A stretch of DNA of 47,130 bases, from contig BFEA01000105.1 of assembly GCA_003427395.1 (NCBI GenBank), positions 730,507 through 777,636 of the forward strand, read 5' to 3'. A program made the position numbers and the translations under genes. This stretch comes from Chara braunii. Taxonomy: Eukaryota; Streptophyta; Charophyceae; Charales; Characeae. The stretch's first letter is position 1; every line of letters starts with the position of its first letter. Positions 24,401-32,370 of this stretch are shown here, in pieces. The notes under the pieces were generated by a model. That model ran no database searches. It saw only the letters and a list, made by a program, of their open reading frames with translations, and was not told the DNA's origin.

Positions 24401-26222
24401 CGACCCATAACTTGATCACGAGCCAACCGTAACTCGATCGTAACTCGATCGCATGACCGGCTCTCCATCGGACTAATCCGGCGAAGTATTATACGGCACA
24501 GCATCAGAACCCAAAGCAGCGGACCGAACAATTACACGTCATCGCATCAGCGCCCAAAGTAGCAGAAACCCGATTACCCTAAAACGATCTCGATCAGAGC
24601 TGACAATGAAAGTACCAAGGAAAAAACGTAGTACTACAAGCAATTTACATCGAAGCACATTCGAGCTAACATCGACAATACCAGTGAAAATACTAACTGC
24701 TAACTGCGAATTCTTCATCCAGCACATTCCAACATCAAATGCAATACGGAATATACAAACAGGGATACGTATTTCCAAGGACGTTAATTCCCCATCCACA
24801 ACTGAGTAAACGTGCCAATCAAAGAGGACAACGTGCACATACACAATGCTACGGCTTTCTAATGCCTCGCGACTTATACAAAATCAACTTCGCGCGATCC
24901 CCTATACCAGACAACAATCAATCGAACAGGATAGCAAATATGCGCACTACGGCGCTCTAAACCTGAGTATAGGATAATAGAAAATTAGATCTCACCAATA
25001 GCACTACATCACCATACAACGATCCATGACGCAATCCAATTCACAACGTAGAAATCAGCAATCCGACAGATCACAATGCCGATTCAGATCCCTGCATAGG
25101 CGGTCATCCCAGTCCACCTGGCTTAACCAGCATTCGATTTCCAGCATAAGAGCAGTAAGATGAACCACCGAAATAGCAAACCCATCTGGACCTATTTACC
25201 AACCTACTCAAAAGCCACTACAGTCTTCCGCCGATAAAACAATGCACGCCGATTACGAAACTATTCAAATAATGTCTCGCGCCAGACCGACAGAGTGTTG
25301 ATAGGAAGACGATAATCCAATAATATCATTGCATAAGAATTCAAAATGAAACGCAATAACAGGCCCCATCGCTCCTACCGAGAGTAATCAAGCCCAGTGT
25401 GGGTGTACTTGTTCATTGACAAGCCAGGCTTACAATCCCGATGAAACTTCCCGTCGCATAGCCGACTTTAAAGAACAATACTCTTATGAACAGTACTGAA
25501 TTTAAACAGTAATGAATTTGAACAGTAATGATTTGATGATACCTGAGAGAGCCGCAGACTAGCTACACTGGCAATTGACACTACGGAGGGAATAAACGTA
25601 GAAAAGCAAGATACGTAAACCTGCAACAATTCTGGCACTGTTCCAGCATAGGAACTGCCGAGGAACTTAAAAACATAGCCGACTTCAACAAGCAAGACTT
25701 TTAGGTACAGTACATAATTTTATGCTACCTTAGAGAAAGCCACAGCATAACAACGCCTAGCAGAATTTTATGCTACAGCCTAACAACGCCTAGCAGAAAC
25801 ACAGTCGGCTTGACGAGACTAATAACTTTCCCATTCATGCTCGAGTCTAATCACTTTTCCCTTAGGTATTACCCGAGATGGCAGGAATCGAGCAACACTT
25901 TAGAACGCCTATCAGAAAGTTTACCACAGTCTGACTCAGCTTCACGAAGGATAGGAATCGTGAGACCGATATCGCAAAAAACATAAACAGCAGCATCCTC
26001 ACTCAGGTCACGCTCTTAAAAAGGGTAGGTTAACACTCGCACCTTGTTCAGCCACGGATCATGAAGAATATCAGCACCGCGCTTATCAACGAGAATGGGC
26101 CGATTACCAAGAGAGGAGTACGCTCTTGACAGATCTGCAGAGGCGAGCGAGCGCGCCCAGGATCCAATGCGACCACCATTTTTCGCAGACTCGCGTACGA
26201 GACTGCCCAGCCTCGACGCCAT
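9335..26222 (-). CDS. NAD-ME: Mitochondrial NAD-dependent malic enzyme, complete, 19 exons
   Basis: The enzyme converts malate plus NAD to pyruvate, CO2 and NADH in the mitochondrial matrix. Exons, in minus-strand order: 26222-26043, 20544-20448, 18557-18439, 17785-17618, 16532-16470, 16072-16007, 15386-15326, 14933-14830, 14604-14521, 13894-13788, 13609-13498, 12977-12870, 12712-12647, 12516-12444, 11822-11736, 11045-10991, 10655-10584, 9904-9727, 9421-9335. They sum to 1887 bp with every phase consistent, giving 628 residues; plant NAD-ME subunits are about 605-625. Residues 1-38 are Arg/Ser-rich and nearly free of acids, with RAYSS at 34-38, as in a mitochondrial presequence. Family landmarks are [10 protein letters not shown] (48-57), YTPTVG with catalytic Tyr146, GLGDLG (202-207), Lys217 in IPIGKL, metal ligands Glu288, Asp289 and Asp312, and the second Rossmann motif GAGSAG (347-352). 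LDKEGLVT after the second dinucleotide fold resembles plant NAD-type rather than NADP-type enzymes. NAD specificity and alpha or beta class are inferred. Confidence 0.95.
9727..9904 (-). CDS. NAD-ME: NAD-ME exon 18: [20 protein letters not shown]
   Basis: 178 bp, flanked by GGCAG and GTATGT. It encodes [20 protein letters not shown] through AVDEDLAEG. The intron just upstream carries a 32-bp tandem duplication (9918-9981). Confidence 0.96.
9918..9981. repeat. 32-bp perfect tandem duplication in intron 17
   Basis: ACAACATCAATACGGCCAAT starts at 9918 and at 9950, within 80 bp of the exon 18 acceptor. Confidence 0.9.
10425..10536. repeat. 56-bp tandem duplication in intron 17
   Basis: AATCAGTACGAAAGC starts at 10425 and 10481; only two differences were seen. 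Confidence 0.9.
10584..10655 (-). CDS. NAD-ME: NAD-ME exon 17: [18 protein letters not shown]
   Basis: 72 bp, flanked by TACAG and GTAATT. It encodes [20 protein letters not shown] then AAE, and ends in phase 2 inside Arg541. Confidence 0.95.
10939..11024. repeat. 44-bp diverged duplication across the exon 16/intron 16 junction
   Basis: The plus strand shows AAACTCACCCT at 10939 and again at 10983. On the gene strand, both end in CC[CT]AGG followed by GTGAGTTT, so a second donor lies 44 bp inside the intron. The inner copy is mutated, with several T substitutions in the coding part and an in-frame TAG near its end. Confidence 0.75.
10991..11045 (-). CDS. NAD-ME: NAD-ME exon 16: [12 protein letters not shown]
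   Basis: 55 bp, flanked by TTGCAG and GTGAGT. It encodes [17 protein letters not shown] with two bases of Gly517. Its 3' end and donor exist in a diverged second copy 44 bp downstream (separate entry). Confidence 0.93.
11147..11210. repeat. About 35-bp tandem duplication in intron 15
   Basis: CAAACATGGGCCCAACTGAT occurs twice in succession. Confidence 0.85.
11736..11822 (-). CDS. NAD-ME: NAD-ME exon 15: [17 protein letters not shown]
   Basis: 87 bp, flanked by GTGCAG and GTGAGT. It encodes [20 protein letters not shown] then SPFPDVDL. A second AG lies 10 bases inside the exon, but the outer acceptor keeps NAEC in frame. Confidence 0.94.
12444..12516 (-). CDS. NAD-ME: NAD-ME exon 14: [13 protein letters not shown]
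   Basis: 73 bp, flanked by ATCAG and GTAAAT. It encodes [20 protein letters not shown] then PTSN, with one base of Ala470. FAMSNPT is the conserved segment lining the active-site cleft. Confidence 0.95.
12647..12712 (-). CDS. NAD-ME: NAD-ME exon 13: [17 protein letters not shown]
   Basis: 66 bp, phase 0 at both ends, flanked by GTGCAG and GTAATT. It encodes [19 protein letters not shown], a strongly conserved plant NAD-ME block. Confidence 0.96.
12870..12977 (-). CDS. NAD-ME: NAD-ME exon 12: [13 protein letters not shown]
   Basis: 108 bp, 36 codons, phase 0 at both ends, flanked by GCTCAG and GTACGT. It encodes [20 protein letters not shown] through EGAALLDV, part of the C-terminal NAD-binding domain. 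Confidence 0.94.
13498..13609 (-). CDS. NAD-ME: NAD-ME exon 11: end of GAGSAG, LDKE
   Basis: 112 bp, flanked by TTGCAG and GTACGT. It completes Ser350 and encodes [11 protein letters not shown] through ENFWILDKE. It ends in phase 0. Confidence 0.94.
13788..13894 (-). CDS. NAD-ME: NAD-ME exon 10: [10 protein letters not shown] to the start of GAGSAG
   Basis: 107 bp, flanked by TTGCAG and GTGCGT. It encodes [20 protein letters not shown] and [15 protein letters not shown], ending in phase 2 inside Ser350. Its first 30 bp and the adjoining intron are duplicated 76 bp upstream, giving a decoy acceptor (separate entry). The inner acceptor is chosen because only it keeps the frame. Confidence 0.93.
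13865..14016. repeat. 76-bp tandem duplication across the intron 9/exon 10 junction
   Basis: The two copies are offset by exactly 76 bp (AATACCTGCC at 13865 and 13941). Each carries about 46 bp of intron end, the acceptor TTTTGCAG and the first 30 bp of exon 10. Copies differ at scattered positions. Use of the outer acceptor (exon start at 13970) would insert 76 bp and shift the frame. Confidence 0.9.
14521..14604 (-). CDS. NAD-ME: NAD-ME exon 9: metal ligands, EDFQNKWAF and FNDDVQ
   Basis: 84 bp, 28 codons, phase 0 at both ends. Glu288, Asp289 and Asp312 match the divalent-metal ligands of the family. Exon 9 plus exon 10 form the malic-enzyme signature [15 protein letters not shown]. Confidence 0.96.
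14830..14933 (-). CDS. NAD-ME: NAD-ME exon 8: [20 protein letters not shown]
   Basis: 104 bp, flanked by TCTCAG and GTAGGC. It starts with two bases of Tyr252 and ends RWPKVIVQ in phase 0. It is nearly identical in pattern to the plant block [20 protein letters not shown]. Confidence 0.96.
15326..15386 (-). CDS. NAD-ME: NAD-ME exon 7: [12 protein letters not shown]
   Basis: 61 bp, flanked by CTGCAG and GTAAGT. It encodes [20 protein letters not shown] and one base of Tyr252, and joins in frame to exon 8 (PLYLGLRQPR). Confidence 0.95.
16007..16072 (-). CDS. NAD-ME: NAD-ME exon 6: [20 protein letters not shown], catalytic lysine
   Basis: 66 bp, phase 0 at both ends, flanked by ATGCAG and GTAAGT. 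Lys217 in IPIGKL corresponds to catalytic Lys183 of human mitochondrial malic enzyme. The usual second Ala of YVAAAGIN is Gly here. Confidence 0.97.
16470..16532 (-). CDS. NAD-ME: NAD-ME exon 5: [14 protein letters not shown]
   Basis: 63 bp, phase 0 at both ends, flanked by ACGCAG and GTACGT. It encodes [19 protein letters not shown] followed by VQ, the first dinucleotide-binding signature of the family. Confidence 0.97.
17618..17785 (-). CDS. NAD-ME: NAD-ME exon 4: catalytic tyrosine, YTPTVG
   Basis: 168 bp, 56 codons, phase 0 at both ends. It contains [20 protein letters not shown] and [10 protein letters not shown]. Tyr146 corresponds to the catalytic Tyr112 of human mitochondrial malic enzyme. 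Confidence 0.97.
18439..18557 (-). CDS. NAD-ME: NAD-ME exon 3: [12 protein letters not shown] block
   Basis: 119 bp between a CTGCAG acceptor and donor GTGAGA. It encodes SFRSLERKT and [21 protein letters not shown] in two stretches, the hallmark N-terminal malic-domain segment. It ends in phase 0. Confidence 0.96.
19250..19420. other. AT-rich island in intron 2
   Basis: About 170 bp made almost only of A and T sits within otherwise balanced intron DNA. It may be an AT-rich insertion, possibly of organellar origin, but no organellar gene was recognised. Confidence 0.35.
20316..20405 (-). pseudogene. U2 snRNA 5' fragment inside NAD-ME intron 2
   Basis: The minus strand reads ATACCTTTCTCGGCCTTTTG, GCTAAGATGAAGTGTAGC and ATCTGTTCTCACCAGTTTAA, followed by TATCTGATC and a CCATCGG loop. 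This is the U2 5' end through stem-loop II. The branch-point-pairing GTAGTA is GTAGCA here (20373-20368), stem IIb pairs poorly, and the expected U-rich Sm site is replaced by an A-rich run. It starts 42 bases inside the intron after exon 2, in the same orientation as the host gene. Truncation suggests a pseudogene. The matching 5' part is certain; function is not. Confidence 0.75.
20448..20544 (-). CDS. NAD-ME: NAD-ME exon 2: [13 protein letters not shown] block
   Basis: 97 bp between a TGTTAG acceptor (the only non-CAG acceptor of the gene) and donor GTACGT. It encodes [20 protein letters not shown], matching the plant FPLTERDRLGLRGLLPP block. It ends in phase 1; with one base from this exon, the first codon of exon 3 becomes Gly93. 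Confidence 0.92.
20740..20830. repeat. GGTACC-rich palindromic cluster in intron 1
   Basis: A perfect 16-bp palindrome, GGTACCGGCCGGTACC, is followed by GCACTG...CAGTGC. Several partial GGTACC copies precede it. Confidence 0.6.
20981..21080 (+). pseudogene. U6 snRNA-like copy with lost AGC triad, intron 1
   Basis: The plus strand carries ATAATTGGAACGATACAGAG, then AAGATACACACGGCCCC and TGCACAAGGAT. The ACAGAGA box (21006-21012) is intact, but the usual TTAGCATGG is replaced, so the AGC triad is gone, and the 5' hairpin is not recognisable. The tail AAGGCC...CGTTCC resembles the tail of the minus-strand copy at 21917, and a T6 run follows at 21075-21080. The lost triad makes a pseudogene likely. 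Confidence 0.7.
21917..22018 (-). ncRNA. U6 spliceosomal RNA sequence inside NAD-ME intron 1
   Basis: The minus strand reads ATTGGAACGATACAGAG, then AAGATTAGCATGG, then CCCTGCGCAAGGATGAC. This is the U6 core with the ACAGAGA box (21977-21971), the AGC catalytic triad (21965-21963) and the internal stem-loop. A small 5' hairpin (ACTTCGGGAAGT) precedes it. TGGAACGA (21986-21979) can pair with TCGTTCCA (21927-21920), like the U6 telestem. The core differs from the usual GGCCCC by one base (GGTCCC). No T-run follows directly at the 3' end and no plant USE element was recognised, although TTTAAAA lies upstream. It could therefore be a functional gene or a young copy. Confidence 0.8.
23280..23363. 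repeat. 42-bp tandem duplication in intron 1
   Basis: CAAAAGCCGCACCTGGTCAA is repeated at 23281 and 23323. Confidence 0.9.
23364..23537. repeat. 87-bp tandem duplication in intron 1
   Basis: AACCTGTCCGTCTGAGACTC starts at 23364 and 23451; the copies look identical. It directly abuts the 42-bp duplication. Confidence 0.9.
23877..24130. repeat. Tandem duplications in intron 1 (about 100 bp, plus a shorter one)
   Basis: CAGTTGTCGACCCGCTCCCG...AGCGAACTCGCAT occurs twice (about 23907 and 23998). CAAACCACA..AACCAATAAAACCAA is then repeated near 24057 and 24103. Confidence 0.85.
26043..26222 (-). CDS. NAD-ME: NAD-ME exon 1: start codon, transit peptide, [10 protein letters not shown]
   Basis: 60 codons, ending in phase 0 before donor GTGCGA. 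The ATG at 26222 opens the only frame joining the Arg/Ser-rich presequence to the conserved block [15 protein letters not shown]. The 5' UTR immediately upstream is GGA-rich. Confidence 0.93.
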
Positions 26223-26490
26223 GACGATTGCTGCTTAGGACAAGCAGCAACTTCTTCCTCCTCCTCCTCTTCCTCACCTCTTGTTCTCTTCCTCCGTTAC
26301 GCAGAGACTTCTAAATCGATGCAAGGCGGAATCAATTACACTTCTCCCAGAAACGATTACGATGCCGCACGCGAAAAATATTGAAAAAGCGATCAGTCAG
26401 CGTCTTCCTTGCTCCACCAACTCCCCGAGGAAACCGCTTTCGCCGCCTCGATGATGTGATGATGCCAGGAAGACGCCGTATCGGCACCTG

Positions 26491-26563
26491 TATATAGCTC
26501 GAGAGCACACGCCAGCGCCCGCACCGCACTTGCGGTTTTTAGCACGTTCGCTGGTATATAAAC
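26491..26563 (-). promoter_or_regulatory. TATA-like sites of the NAD-ME promoter
   Basis: On the minus strand, GTTTATATAC lies at 26563-26554 and CTATATA at 26497-26491, about 335 and 270 bases before the ATG at 26222. Transcription would start about 30 bases after one of them. The 5' UTR then includes a GA-rich stretch around 26246-26275. Initiation is inferred from position only. Confidence 0.45.
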
Positions 26564-29500
26564 GAACGTTCCAACGTGGGCAAAACTCAGATGGTCCACC
26601 GTGGGAGAGCGAGAAGGAGAGAGAGCAAAACACTCACGTTAGGACTTTCCTCGTTGTACGTGGCCGCTTTTTCCGCCCCGCCAGGATGCACCTGACCACA
26701 TTTACGACCACCGAGAAGTGGGAAAATGCCCCGACTATTTGCACTTCGGCGGCAGTATCCGAAATCCGTCCGGCCCAAGTAACGAGGAGCGAGGCGGGAA
26801 GGGTTGTCGAAAAAAGACAAAAAGGGTACGAGCAGGGGGAAGGGTGGGAAAAACCAAAAGGGCATGCCGGCGGCAGGCAGAGGCCACTCTGGTCTCGCTT
26901 TGCAGTCACTCTTCCGCTTTTTTTGCGGAGGGGGTTTGATTCGCAGATACGCCACCGGTGTCAGCTGTGCATGGAAAAGGTCTGTCCGCTGATCGGGGAG
27001 AAAACGATACGACTGTCGCGCCAGTTGCGGAGCGGCGCCTTCGAAGTGAAAGGTGCCAATCGAAAAAAAAGAAAAAAGAAAGGTGCCGATCGAAGTGAAA
27101 GGTGCCAATGAGGAAAAAAAAAAAAAAAAAAAAAAGAAAGGTGCCAATCTTGTCTTGATTCCGAACTGAAAGGTGCCAATCTTTTCTTTTGTTTTTTGAA
27201 GGGCGACGGCCTTGAGATATCATCATCGAACAGACCGGCCCCAGGTAATTCAGATATTCACTGAACTGACCGGCTCAATCTCGATTCGAACTCACGTCAT
27301 CTTCCAAGAGTTTCTAGCACTTTTCTTATTATCTTTTTTTATTATTTCTGGACAGAATTGCGGCCAGATGCATATACGTGCGGTCATAATGCGGTCAGGG
27401 ACATTTAAGATAGTGGTCGTGTGGGTACGCCCTGAGATAGGGCCGTCAGTAAAGGTGCCAATCTTGCTTGCGGCGGGTTGCCGTAGAGAGCTGCAGTGCC
27501 AATTCTGGTCTTGATGAGTACATTGAGTAGCGGTAATACCGGCAGTAACTAGTTGAACAGGGGCTTTTTGCTTGGATTGGAATGAGGGCTTACTCCAGAT
27601 TCTCATTTAGGGACTCGCTGGACTACTTGCCCAATGTAAAACTTGTGGGTGGTTCTCCGTAGCTCCGGAGCCAGGATCCACCAGCCTCTAGTTATCAAAT
27701 TTGCTGAGTGCCAGTGAGTGGTGGAGACAAGCCCTTTTTTTTCCCTTGATTTATGCGTGCCATTCTTGCGAAGGGGTCATGTTGACCGGATGTCCCGAAT
27801 GACGAAGGGCAGTTTTCCGTCGCTGCCTCAGCTTTGGTTTTCCAGCTCTGTTTGTAGATTTGCATTCCGCGGCAGAGGGCACCATTTGGGCCGTATCAGG
27901 CCTACCCTTAGCCTTCGGAGGTGGGGTCCTTTCCGGTAGATTCTTTTTCAAGGGCAATGGACGAACACATATTACAAGCGAGAAATGACAAAGTTCACGG
28001 ATGCTTCCTCCGCAATGAGGGAAGAACCGAAGGTTGACCTCCCGCCTCCCGCTGTGCTATGCCTGCGTTCAGAACTGACAGCCCAAGTTCACCCAGGCCA
28101 ATTTGGCAATGAGACTGAATAGGCCACTGGCCCGAAGGCACGAAGTGCTCAGCCGAAGTTCGGTCGCACACTTTGATAACTATAGGTGACCTTCATGCTC
28201 AAGACTGAAGAGACCGCTCTCTTGGCTCCAATAGAGCATGCTTCTCAGGGCGTACTCACACTACCACTGAAAAGAAAACTCGTCGTCTACGGAACTTTCG
28301 GAGGCCCAGCGCCGTAGATAACGAGAATCTGCGGCGGGCGGCCTCCAAAAAAGGGCCCGTGACCAATAGCTGGACATACTGGTGGTTTGAACTGCCAGCA
28401 ACTTTCCCATATGTCGGCCGTGGGCCCTGTGAACCGAGCATTTGGGATGCATCTGGCCGGAGTGCCTGCCCAGGGCCGACCTCCGGGCAATTTTTTTTTG
28501 CCTGGACAGTTTAACTGTGCCTGGCCACATTTAGGGCTGGACTCGTGGCTGCAATAGCCGCCAGAAATAAGTAAAAAAGTGCTAGTGTGCGTATCCCCTC
28601 ACTCCTGAGGCTTCCCCAACCGGCCTATGGGCCTCGCTGCATTACTCATGAAATGTGATTTTCCATGAGCGCCGCACCGCTGCACTTACTCGTGAACAAT
28701 GCCGTAGTTTCACGCGTCAAGAGCTGTCAGATGCAACTCTTGCAAACTTCAAAGCGTTGTCATCGCTGCACTACTCTTGCCTCGTCACTCTTGAAAATGT
28801 GTTTCAAGAGCTCCCAGGGCCCTGTCAGGCGAAGTAGACTAGAGCGCTCTTGTTCGCCTGCCTGCAACTTCGGTCTTTGCAAGGGATGTGACGAACCAGC
28901 TTCTGAGCCTGCACCATCTTCCGGACCCCTTCTCTCTCTTTTTTTCTTTCAAAGTTTACTCAGCCCAACAAGGCCCCTCTCTGTTTTTTTATTAAAGATG
29001 CCTTGCTGAGACCCGTGTTGATTCTTGAAATTTTGCTTTCATAATTCGGAAAATGCATGGGAATTGTGCGTGCTTTAGTGAGCGCGCTAGGAATTTGGCT
29101 CGGCAGTTAGGAATTTCGAAATAAACGGAACCCAACGTGTCCTTTTTGTGCATGAATGTTCTCGATCACGTCGCGGAAAACTCCGAGTCTGGGAATTTGG
29201 TGGGAACACGAAGGGATGTAGGACTGCCTTTTCCCGCGCCTACTTTACGCGTGGATATGGTGATTTCAATTTTTGAATTAGCATAGGATTTAGGAATCTG
29301 TAACTGTTTTGGTGCCTTTTTTTGCATTTGTGATCGGCGCCATGCAAGCGAGCTTCCCCCTTTCTGCTCCCCTCGCCATCTTCGACGCTCCCTTCGCGCC
29401 CGCGCTCACTCTCCTGCCGTAACTGTTATTCCCTCTCTCTCTCTCTCCTTCTTTCCCCGCGCGCCTTTTCTCTTTCTTGATCGTCTGAATCTTGGATCCG

Positions 29501-29600
29501 TTTCGCGCTATCCAGCGCACTCTTCTTCCTCCCACTCTGAATCCTACGCCCAAGAGCCCGGTCGATCCTCTCTTCACTACCGCCCAGCCAAGGAGACGCG
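26564..29600. other. Non-genic upstream region of NAD-ME
   Basis: It holds poly-A tracts (for example 27113-27135) and the GGTGCCAAT repeats listed separately. Open frames here, including a 193-codon plus-strand frame at 26530-27111, lack recognisable motifs and overlap low-complexity DNA. Confidence 0.45.
27048..27462. repeat. GAAAGGTGCCAAT motif, about six copies
   Basis: Copies start at 27048, 27078 (GCCGAT variant), 27097, 27136, 27168 and 27450, with a degenerate one near 27495. Each contains CCAAT, read as ATTGG on the NAD-ME strand, about 0.8-1.25 kb upstream of the ATG. Confidence 0.75.
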
Positions 29601-29754
29601 CCGTGTAAGGAGAAATTCCTATCACGCGGCGACTCTGATTGGTTGTGATCGGACTCAGCAGGATCGACATGACTTTCGCCGGGCGATTATCCTCAAGTCC
29701 TCTCTCACCCTTCCCTGACTCAACCTTCATCCTCCCTCGTACCTACCTCCCTTC

Positions 29755-29840
29755 CCACAACTATAAATTCCGCAAGCGCGCTCGCAAATCTCTCTCTCAA
29801 CTCGTTTGCCACCTTTCGGGAAGCAGTGGCTAGATGGTAT
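29755..29840 (+). promoter_or_regulatory. Possible plus-strand promoter and first exon
   Basis: ACTATAAATTCC at 29760 is TATA-like, followed about 75 bases later by GCTAGATGGTATGTGTGG. There, ATG could be followed at once by a donor GTATGT. The preceding 300 bp are CT-rich, as in many plant 5' regions. No downstream exon was identified. Confidence 0.25.
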
Positions 29841-30990
29841 GTGTGGAGTGCGAGTCGGAAAAGTCCCGACGAGTTGACTGTAGCCTGGTCGGCGGTGCAT
29901 GTGATCGCCACGACGGACTGTGGGATCCGAGCAGGCCGTGTCGAGACTAAGTCGGCGGGGTGACGATCGCAGTGGTGGAAAGTGGCACGTGACGGGCGGG
30001 ATCGTCAGTGCATGTATGGGGATAGTGATCAGAGTTGAATGGATGAATGGCCCGGAGCCATAGTGGAACTTCACGGCGGATGCGTCTCCTTGTCTCGAAT
30101 CTATTCTTTGGTGTGAGTGCAGTTCAACGACAGTTAAGTCGGGAATTCTTTTCATCTTCGGATTTTTTGCGTGGTGCTCATCTATCTTGTTGCTCTCATT
30201 CATTTCGCACTTCTTCTCCCCACCTACTTTATGGCATGAATGACTATGTATGCTTGTCATGAAATGGTTGTTTGATGGGCTTGCGTTTGATTAGCCATGC
30301 GATGGCGGGGCAAGGGTGCAGAGCACACAGAGAACTGAATTATGCATGGCTGCCGTTTTCACACCTTCCGCGATAAGTGATCGCAAGTATTGATGGAAAT
30401 ACTCGAATGATGAAACCGTCATTTGATGGATTGGTCTTCGATTAGGCCGAAGAGTTGTTACGACTGGAATGTATGAACATGGTTGAGTCGTCGGTAGGGA
30501 CAATGTTGTTGGGATTTGCTCAAGGATGCAAGAGTGTTTAGATATGTCGGTGATGTGAGTATCCCGGGATCTTTTAACCCGGAACACACTGCGCCCGCCA
30601 TCTGCCTTATGCTGCACGACATTTGCAGCTTTCCCTCGATAAGCAAAACCTGAGAGGTGGCAGAAACAAATGGCGCCACGTGCGACTTGCACACGTGGAT
30701 CAATTGTCGTGTCTCGCCAAATGTAAGTTCCGTCCCCACGATTTCTCTATGAAGACTTCCTGACGAGACCGCTAGATCATCGCGGATACTCTCTGAGACT
30801 CTCTCTCTCTCTCTGAACTATTTTATATGTTTTTTGAGAAAATCGGGGAGCGTTCTCATCTTGCTTCGCATGACTAAGGTGAATAAAAGCTAGCGTCGGA
30901 AAAACCCGATCGATAGGTTATGTACTTTGGATCATTACGATTGTCGGACTAATGATGAATGATTGAGGCCAACCTTTCGCGACTGATTGG
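29841..30990. other. Non-genic stretch
   Basis: A diverged pair, TTTGATGG..TTG.GTT.GATTAG, occurs near 30272 and 30422. A short CT microsatellite lies at about 30795-30815. No gene is supported. Confidence 0.35.
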
Positions 30991-30996
30991 ATTGCC

Positions 30997-31440
30997 ATGT
31001 GGACTGATGTCCTCAACCCGACTGGGCGTCGGCCTCCCGTATCCCCGTCGCGTCCCTTTCCGTACAACGAGAAGATGGCATGTGTATGCGAGTGGGATGT
31101 ACGAGAAGCCGTCGCCAAGATCGGCGCCCGATATTATTTCCCTCCAGAAACTCGGTGCTCGGGGTTTGTTGGTGCTGGTTTTGTCATTGTTGATATGCAT
31201 TTTCCGCCTTATTGGTTGCCATTACCATTTAATGAGTTGATCGTCATTCCGTGGACGACAGTGGCGCCCCATTGGCCTAACACTCTGTGCAACGATTGTT
31301 GTCGCTTCGAGCGTTACCAATCACAAGGCTTTCACTACCGAGTACGGAGTGAGGACGAACATAAGGAAAGAGCCACGCGGCTGAGACCCTCCACGCCGGA
31401 TTCTGAGTTGTGCAATGAGCGGCGTGGGGATCTGATATGA
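30997..31440 (+). CDS. Uncharacterised open reading frame with a diverged relative at 37441-37828
   Basis: 147 codons. Segments LPLPFNELIVIPWTTVAPHW and PNTLCNDCCRF match, in order, ILLPFNEFTIILWSTIRPYW and PCILCSNCQRS encoded on the minus strand at 37441-37641. Upstream, CEWDV aligns with FASGT at the nucleotide level. Many differences fall at third codon positions (CCA/CCT, AAT/AAC, CCC/CCA, TAC/TAT), which suggests past protein-coding constraint. The family is not recognised. The true gene may be larger and spliced, because the frame ends in unremarkable sequence on both sides. It may belong to a repeat or mobile element. Confidence 0.4.
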   Translation: MWTDVLNPTGRRPPVSPSRPFPYNEKMACVCEWDVREAVAKIGARYYFPPETRCSGFVGAGFVIVDMHFPPYWLPLPFNELIVIPWTTVAPHWPNTLCNDCCRFERYQSQGFHYRVRSEDEHKERATRLRPSTPDSELCNERRGDLI

Positions 31441-32360
31441 AAACAAGACACCATGTGCGTACCCGCCCCCTTTCAAGCGAAACGAAGAGCAACGGTCCGA
31501 TGGGAAGTTCAACGATACTCTTTGGATTGAACTTCCCCGCGCCGTGCGTCCCGCGCACGCCTTTTTCTCCCTAAAAACCTGTGCAGTGACGGACCCTCCC
31601 CTTCTAACCAAGTCAGACCGACACAGGGGATTTCGGTTTTGTCCGTGTCCCCACACTAAACTTTCCAAAAATCCTTGGCATACCCCATCTCGCTGTCTCT
31701 CTGGGGCCCCTTCCGCAATTTAAATACACCGAAAAGAAAGACAGTGCAGGGCGTGTACTTCGGCCTTTGCAAGATAGGTCGTACGGTTTCTTGAAAAGTC
31801 GTCGGATTTCAAGAGCAAGCCGGGTCTCGACGGACGCACGCCATGGCTGTCGTATAGTGCTTCTAGAACACTCGTGAACTGCAAGCGTTCACACCATCGC
31901 ACGTGGTCCCAGTATGGTGGGATCGCACCGCATGAACGGTCATGTACAATTCCGTATTTTCGGTTAAAAGGGGGGGGGGGACTGGCTGCGGAGTGTGCCC
32001 AGTGGCGGAGGGGCGGAAGGTGGCTGCTGAACGGGCCTGTAGAAATCCCATTTTTTGGACCAGAGGGGGGTAGAGTCTGTAGAGAGACTGGCTGCGGGGA
32101 AGCGCCGTCCTCCGCAGTGCGTGCCGTTTCGTGGCTAGGAAAATCCCCGTACTATCGAGTCCCAGAACTGCCTAGAATTCTGGCGTCATTGCACTGCACT
32201 CTAGGAGAATTGTCGGCACCTCAAGAGTGACTCATGAGGAGGACGATCTAGAGTAAGTGCAGCGACGACCAAATTCTAGGCCTTTTCGAGACTTTGACAA
32301 CTCTAGACGCACTCTTGATTTTTTCACGAGTCCTAAGTACTGCAGTGAGGCCCTATCTCA
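31441..32360. other. Non-genic stretch with a diverged duplication
   Basis: AATTCCGTATTTTCGGTT..A(G)n..GACTGGCTGCGG at 31949-31990 recurs in diverged form at 32041-32097. A run of 10 G or more lies at 31970. No gene is supported. Confidence 0.4.
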
Positions 32361-32370
32361 ACACCTAGCC

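Noticed and set aside
26530-27147. 193-codon plus and 186-codon minus overlapping frames
   Set aside because: They overlap each other, the NAD-ME promoter and poly-A tracts, and have Lys/Arg and Phe runs from the A-tracts.
29290-29730. 146-codon minus-strand frame
   Set aside because: Its Arg/Gly/Lys-rich product arises from a CT-rich tract that looks more like a plus-strand promoter or 5' UTR.
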